In this document: one piece after another, positions 4,829-6,249 of the stretch
How positions within the stretch are numbered: the first letter of the stretch is position 1
Layout of the letters: the number at the start of each line of letters is the position of its first letter
Assembly (NCBI GenBank): GCA_030706285.1
Contig: JAUZOU010000184.1
Coordinates: 1 to 6,249, forward strand
Source: Bacteroidota bacterium
GTDB taxonomy: Bacteria; Bacteroidota; Bacteroidia; Bacteroidales; UBA1402
Reading direction: 5' to 3'
Length of the DNA: 6,249 nucleotides
Program-made: the position numbers and the translations under genes
Notes under the pieces: generated by a model
Told to the model about the DNA's origin: nothing
What the model saw: the letters and a program-made list of their open reading frames with translations, nothing else
Database searches by the model: none

Positions 4829-6249
4829 CACCAACCGAAGTTTCTTAATGTTTGAAGTCCAAAATCATATTGTGCTTGGAAACTTTGTGTACTTAACCAT
4901 TGTCGTACAGTTTGACCACCTGTAAATGGCTGAATTGAGGAATAATACCCTGAGACCCTAGCATGAATAGTACCTACGCCGTTAGGCAATTTCATAAGGT
5001 TCGTTGTATTATGAATCGCTTCATTGCCAAACTTAGCAATATTACCAGGCGTTTTCTCTACGATATGATGCCATGCTTGTCCTTCACCCGCAGGTCCCAT
5101 TGCTCTTTTAAATGCAGAGAATGACCTAAAACCTTGTGTCCCCGATCCAGCGGCAACTTTCCCCACCCCAGCGACAAACTCATTTTTACTGGATTCAACG
5201 ATAAAGGTAGGCAATTCTGCATACATTACACCAACCTCACTTTTCACCAACTGAGTTGTTCCCTCATAAGAGACGCGTTGGAACCAGCTAGAAATAGAAG
5301 CGCCCATTGCTTTACCTATTTGCCCTGAGCCAGCTGCTCCAAACCCATCAAGGAATTTACCACCAACGTATAATGCGGCATCTTTTGCATTCTTTATATC
5401 AGGACGATCACCACCTGCTACATCAGTTATTATATTACCTGTTGATGTAATAGACCCTCCCAATACTGGATTAAACACAGATATCGCACCACCAGCCGCA
5501 CCACTTGCAAAGTAACCTAGCCCATCCCAAACATTGTCTACCTTATGCCAGTTTGAGGCTAAATTGGCACCACCTTCAATCAGGCCTGCAAAAATCGCAG
5601 CAATTATAAGAGGGTTTTCACCACTGGGATCCGTATAAACCAGCGGATTATTCAAACAATACCCATACCTGTTATAATTCAACCAATCACCAGGTGCCTG
5701 AACATAAGGGTCTGGACTAAAGAACATTCCAGTCAGTGGGTCATACACCCGGCCGTTCATGTTGATGATGCCGAAGGCGTCCAGATGCTCATGCATGGTG
5801 TAGCCGCGATTGAGCAGCCACGAAGTACGGGTATCGGACTGTGTCCAGTCTTCCGGGTTACGACGGTTGCCCCACGGATCGTAGGCATAGCGTTGTAATA
5901 CATTGCCGCTTTCCTCGGTCAATGCTATCAAAGAACCCTGGTAGTCGGTGTACCCGAACAACAGGCTGTCTTTCCCATTGTTGAGGATCAGTACCGCTCC
6001 GCCACTAAGATAATGAATTTTCCGTATGTTGCCACTGGCATCCACTTCTTCTTCATAGTCGCCAAGATAATAACGGGTCTGTTTAACAACTCCCCCTACC
6101 TGATATACGGATTTCCGGCGCTGATCGTCCACTCCATAAGTCAGCGTGTAAAGCTTATTTCCTTCGCTCAGATTATCGATCTTTTTAAAGTCCGGATAAG
6201 TGAACGAAAGATTGCTTGTCGGAAACTTCGCATGGACACCGTCTATCGA
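4828..6249 (-). CDS. RHS-repeat polymorphic toxin, C-terminal part with HNH-like nuclease tip
   Basis: The frame is open from the window edge to TGA at 4828-4830, giving 473 residues; the N-terminus is missing, and the GTG at 6132 is only an internal Val. RHS proteins form a shell around a toxin tip that is cleaved off and delivered into rival cells. Visible from the edge are YD-type repeat sequence with YTDYQGSLIALTEESGNVL and RYAYDPWGNRRNPEDW, then the RHS core signature MNGRVYDPLTGMFFSPDP from residue 164, NRYGYCLNNP and the PxxxxDPxG motif PLVYTDPSG ending at about residue 210, a known processing site. Next is a Gly/Ala-rich linker (about 212-310) with weakly hydrophobic stretches. The tip (about 372-473) carries AWHHIVEK with His-His at 394-395 (5065-5070), IHNTTNLMKLP and GTIHARVSGYYSS. 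This His-His...Asn...His layout fits an HNH/Endonuclease VII-type DNase (AHH/WHH-like). The exact subfamily is uncertain. The downstream immunity gene overlaps by one base. Confidence 0.9.
   Translation of the reverse strand, partial: SIDGVHAKFPTSNLSFTYPDFKKIDNLSEGNKLYTLTYGVDDQRRKSVYQVGGVVKQTRYYLGDYEEEVDASGNIRKIHYLSGGAVLILNNGKDSLLFGYTDYQGSLIALTEESGNVLQRYAYDPWGNRRNPEDWTQSDTRTSWLLNRGYTMHEHLDAFGIINMNGRVYDPLTGMFFSPDPYVQAPGDWLNYNRYGYCLNNPLVYTDPSGENPLIIAAIFAGLIEGGANLASNWHKVDNVWDGLGYFASGAAGGAISVFNPVLGGSITSTGNIITDVAGGDRPDIKNAKDAALYVGGKFLDGFGAAGSGQIGKAMGASISSWFQRVSYEGTTQLVKSEVGVMYAELPTFIVESSKNEFVAGVGKVAAGSGTQGFRSFSAFKRAMGPAGEGQAWHHIVEKTPGNIAKFGNEAIHNTTNLMKLPNGVGTIHARVSGYYSSIQPFTGGQTVRQWLSTQSFQAQYDFGLQTLRNFGW

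Noticed and set aside
5134..5328. Plus-strand 64-codon frame inside the RHS gene
   Set aside because: It is a shadow of the RHS linker/tip coding sequence and has no features of its own.
4828..6132. A GTG start for the RHS gene at 6132
   Set aside because: The frame is open through to the window edge with continuous RHS-like sequence, so 6132 is an internal Val codon and the gene is partial.
1..6249. CRISPR arrays, tRNA or rRNA genes, replication origins
   Set aside because: No spaced direct repeats, cloverleaf-like CCA-type segments or conserved rRNA stretches were seen on either strand.

Overview
The window looks like a piece of a Bacteroidales chromosome (Bacteroides/Parabacteroides-like). 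The evidence is the gene content (RHS effector, IS4-type transposase, small lipoproteins), the absence of Shine-Dalgarno sequences before the starts, and two exact matches to the Bacteroidetes -7 promoter element TAnnTTTG. I cannot name the species.

Layout: the left end (1-1593, minus strand) is the N-terminal 531 residues of valyl-tRNA synthetase (valS), a core housekeeping gene cut by the window edge just before where its KMSKS loop should lie. Facing away from it is a plus-strand gene (1862-2494) for a secreted lipoprotein of unknown function. Both genes have a recognisable -7 element in the 268-bp gap between them. Eight bases after the lipoprotein stop lies a perfect 34-bp inverted repeat with a 7-base loop (2503-2577). 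It marks the change from core-like to accessory DNA.

From 2740 to 6249 everything points left (minus strand) and reads as a polymorphic-toxin locus. In transcription order it has: the C-terminal 473 residues of an RHS-repeat protein (6249-4828) ending in a probable HNH-type nuclease toxin domain; a DUF2019-like probable immunity gene that overlaps it by one base (4828-4484); a decayed IS4-family transposase with two internal stops, one frameshift and a lost C-terminus (4333-3474); a 44-codon orphan tail that resembles the end of a second toxin (3423-3289); and a small lipoprotein gene 11 bp later that could be the immunity partner of that second toxin (3277-2810). A short hairpin with T-runs (2740-2767) closes the group.

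The model that fits is an RHS gene whose toxin tip was replaced. The new tip and its immunity gene sit next to the RHS core, while the remains of an older or alternative tip, with its putative immunity lipoprotein, are displaced downstream beyond an IS remnant. Base composition supports this: hand-counted 60-base samples are about 57-60% GC in the RHS core, about 42-45% in the toxin tip, and about 22% in the immunity gene. That the lipoprotein is an immunity gene is inference. The valS, RHS and transposase calls are well supported by sequence motifs.
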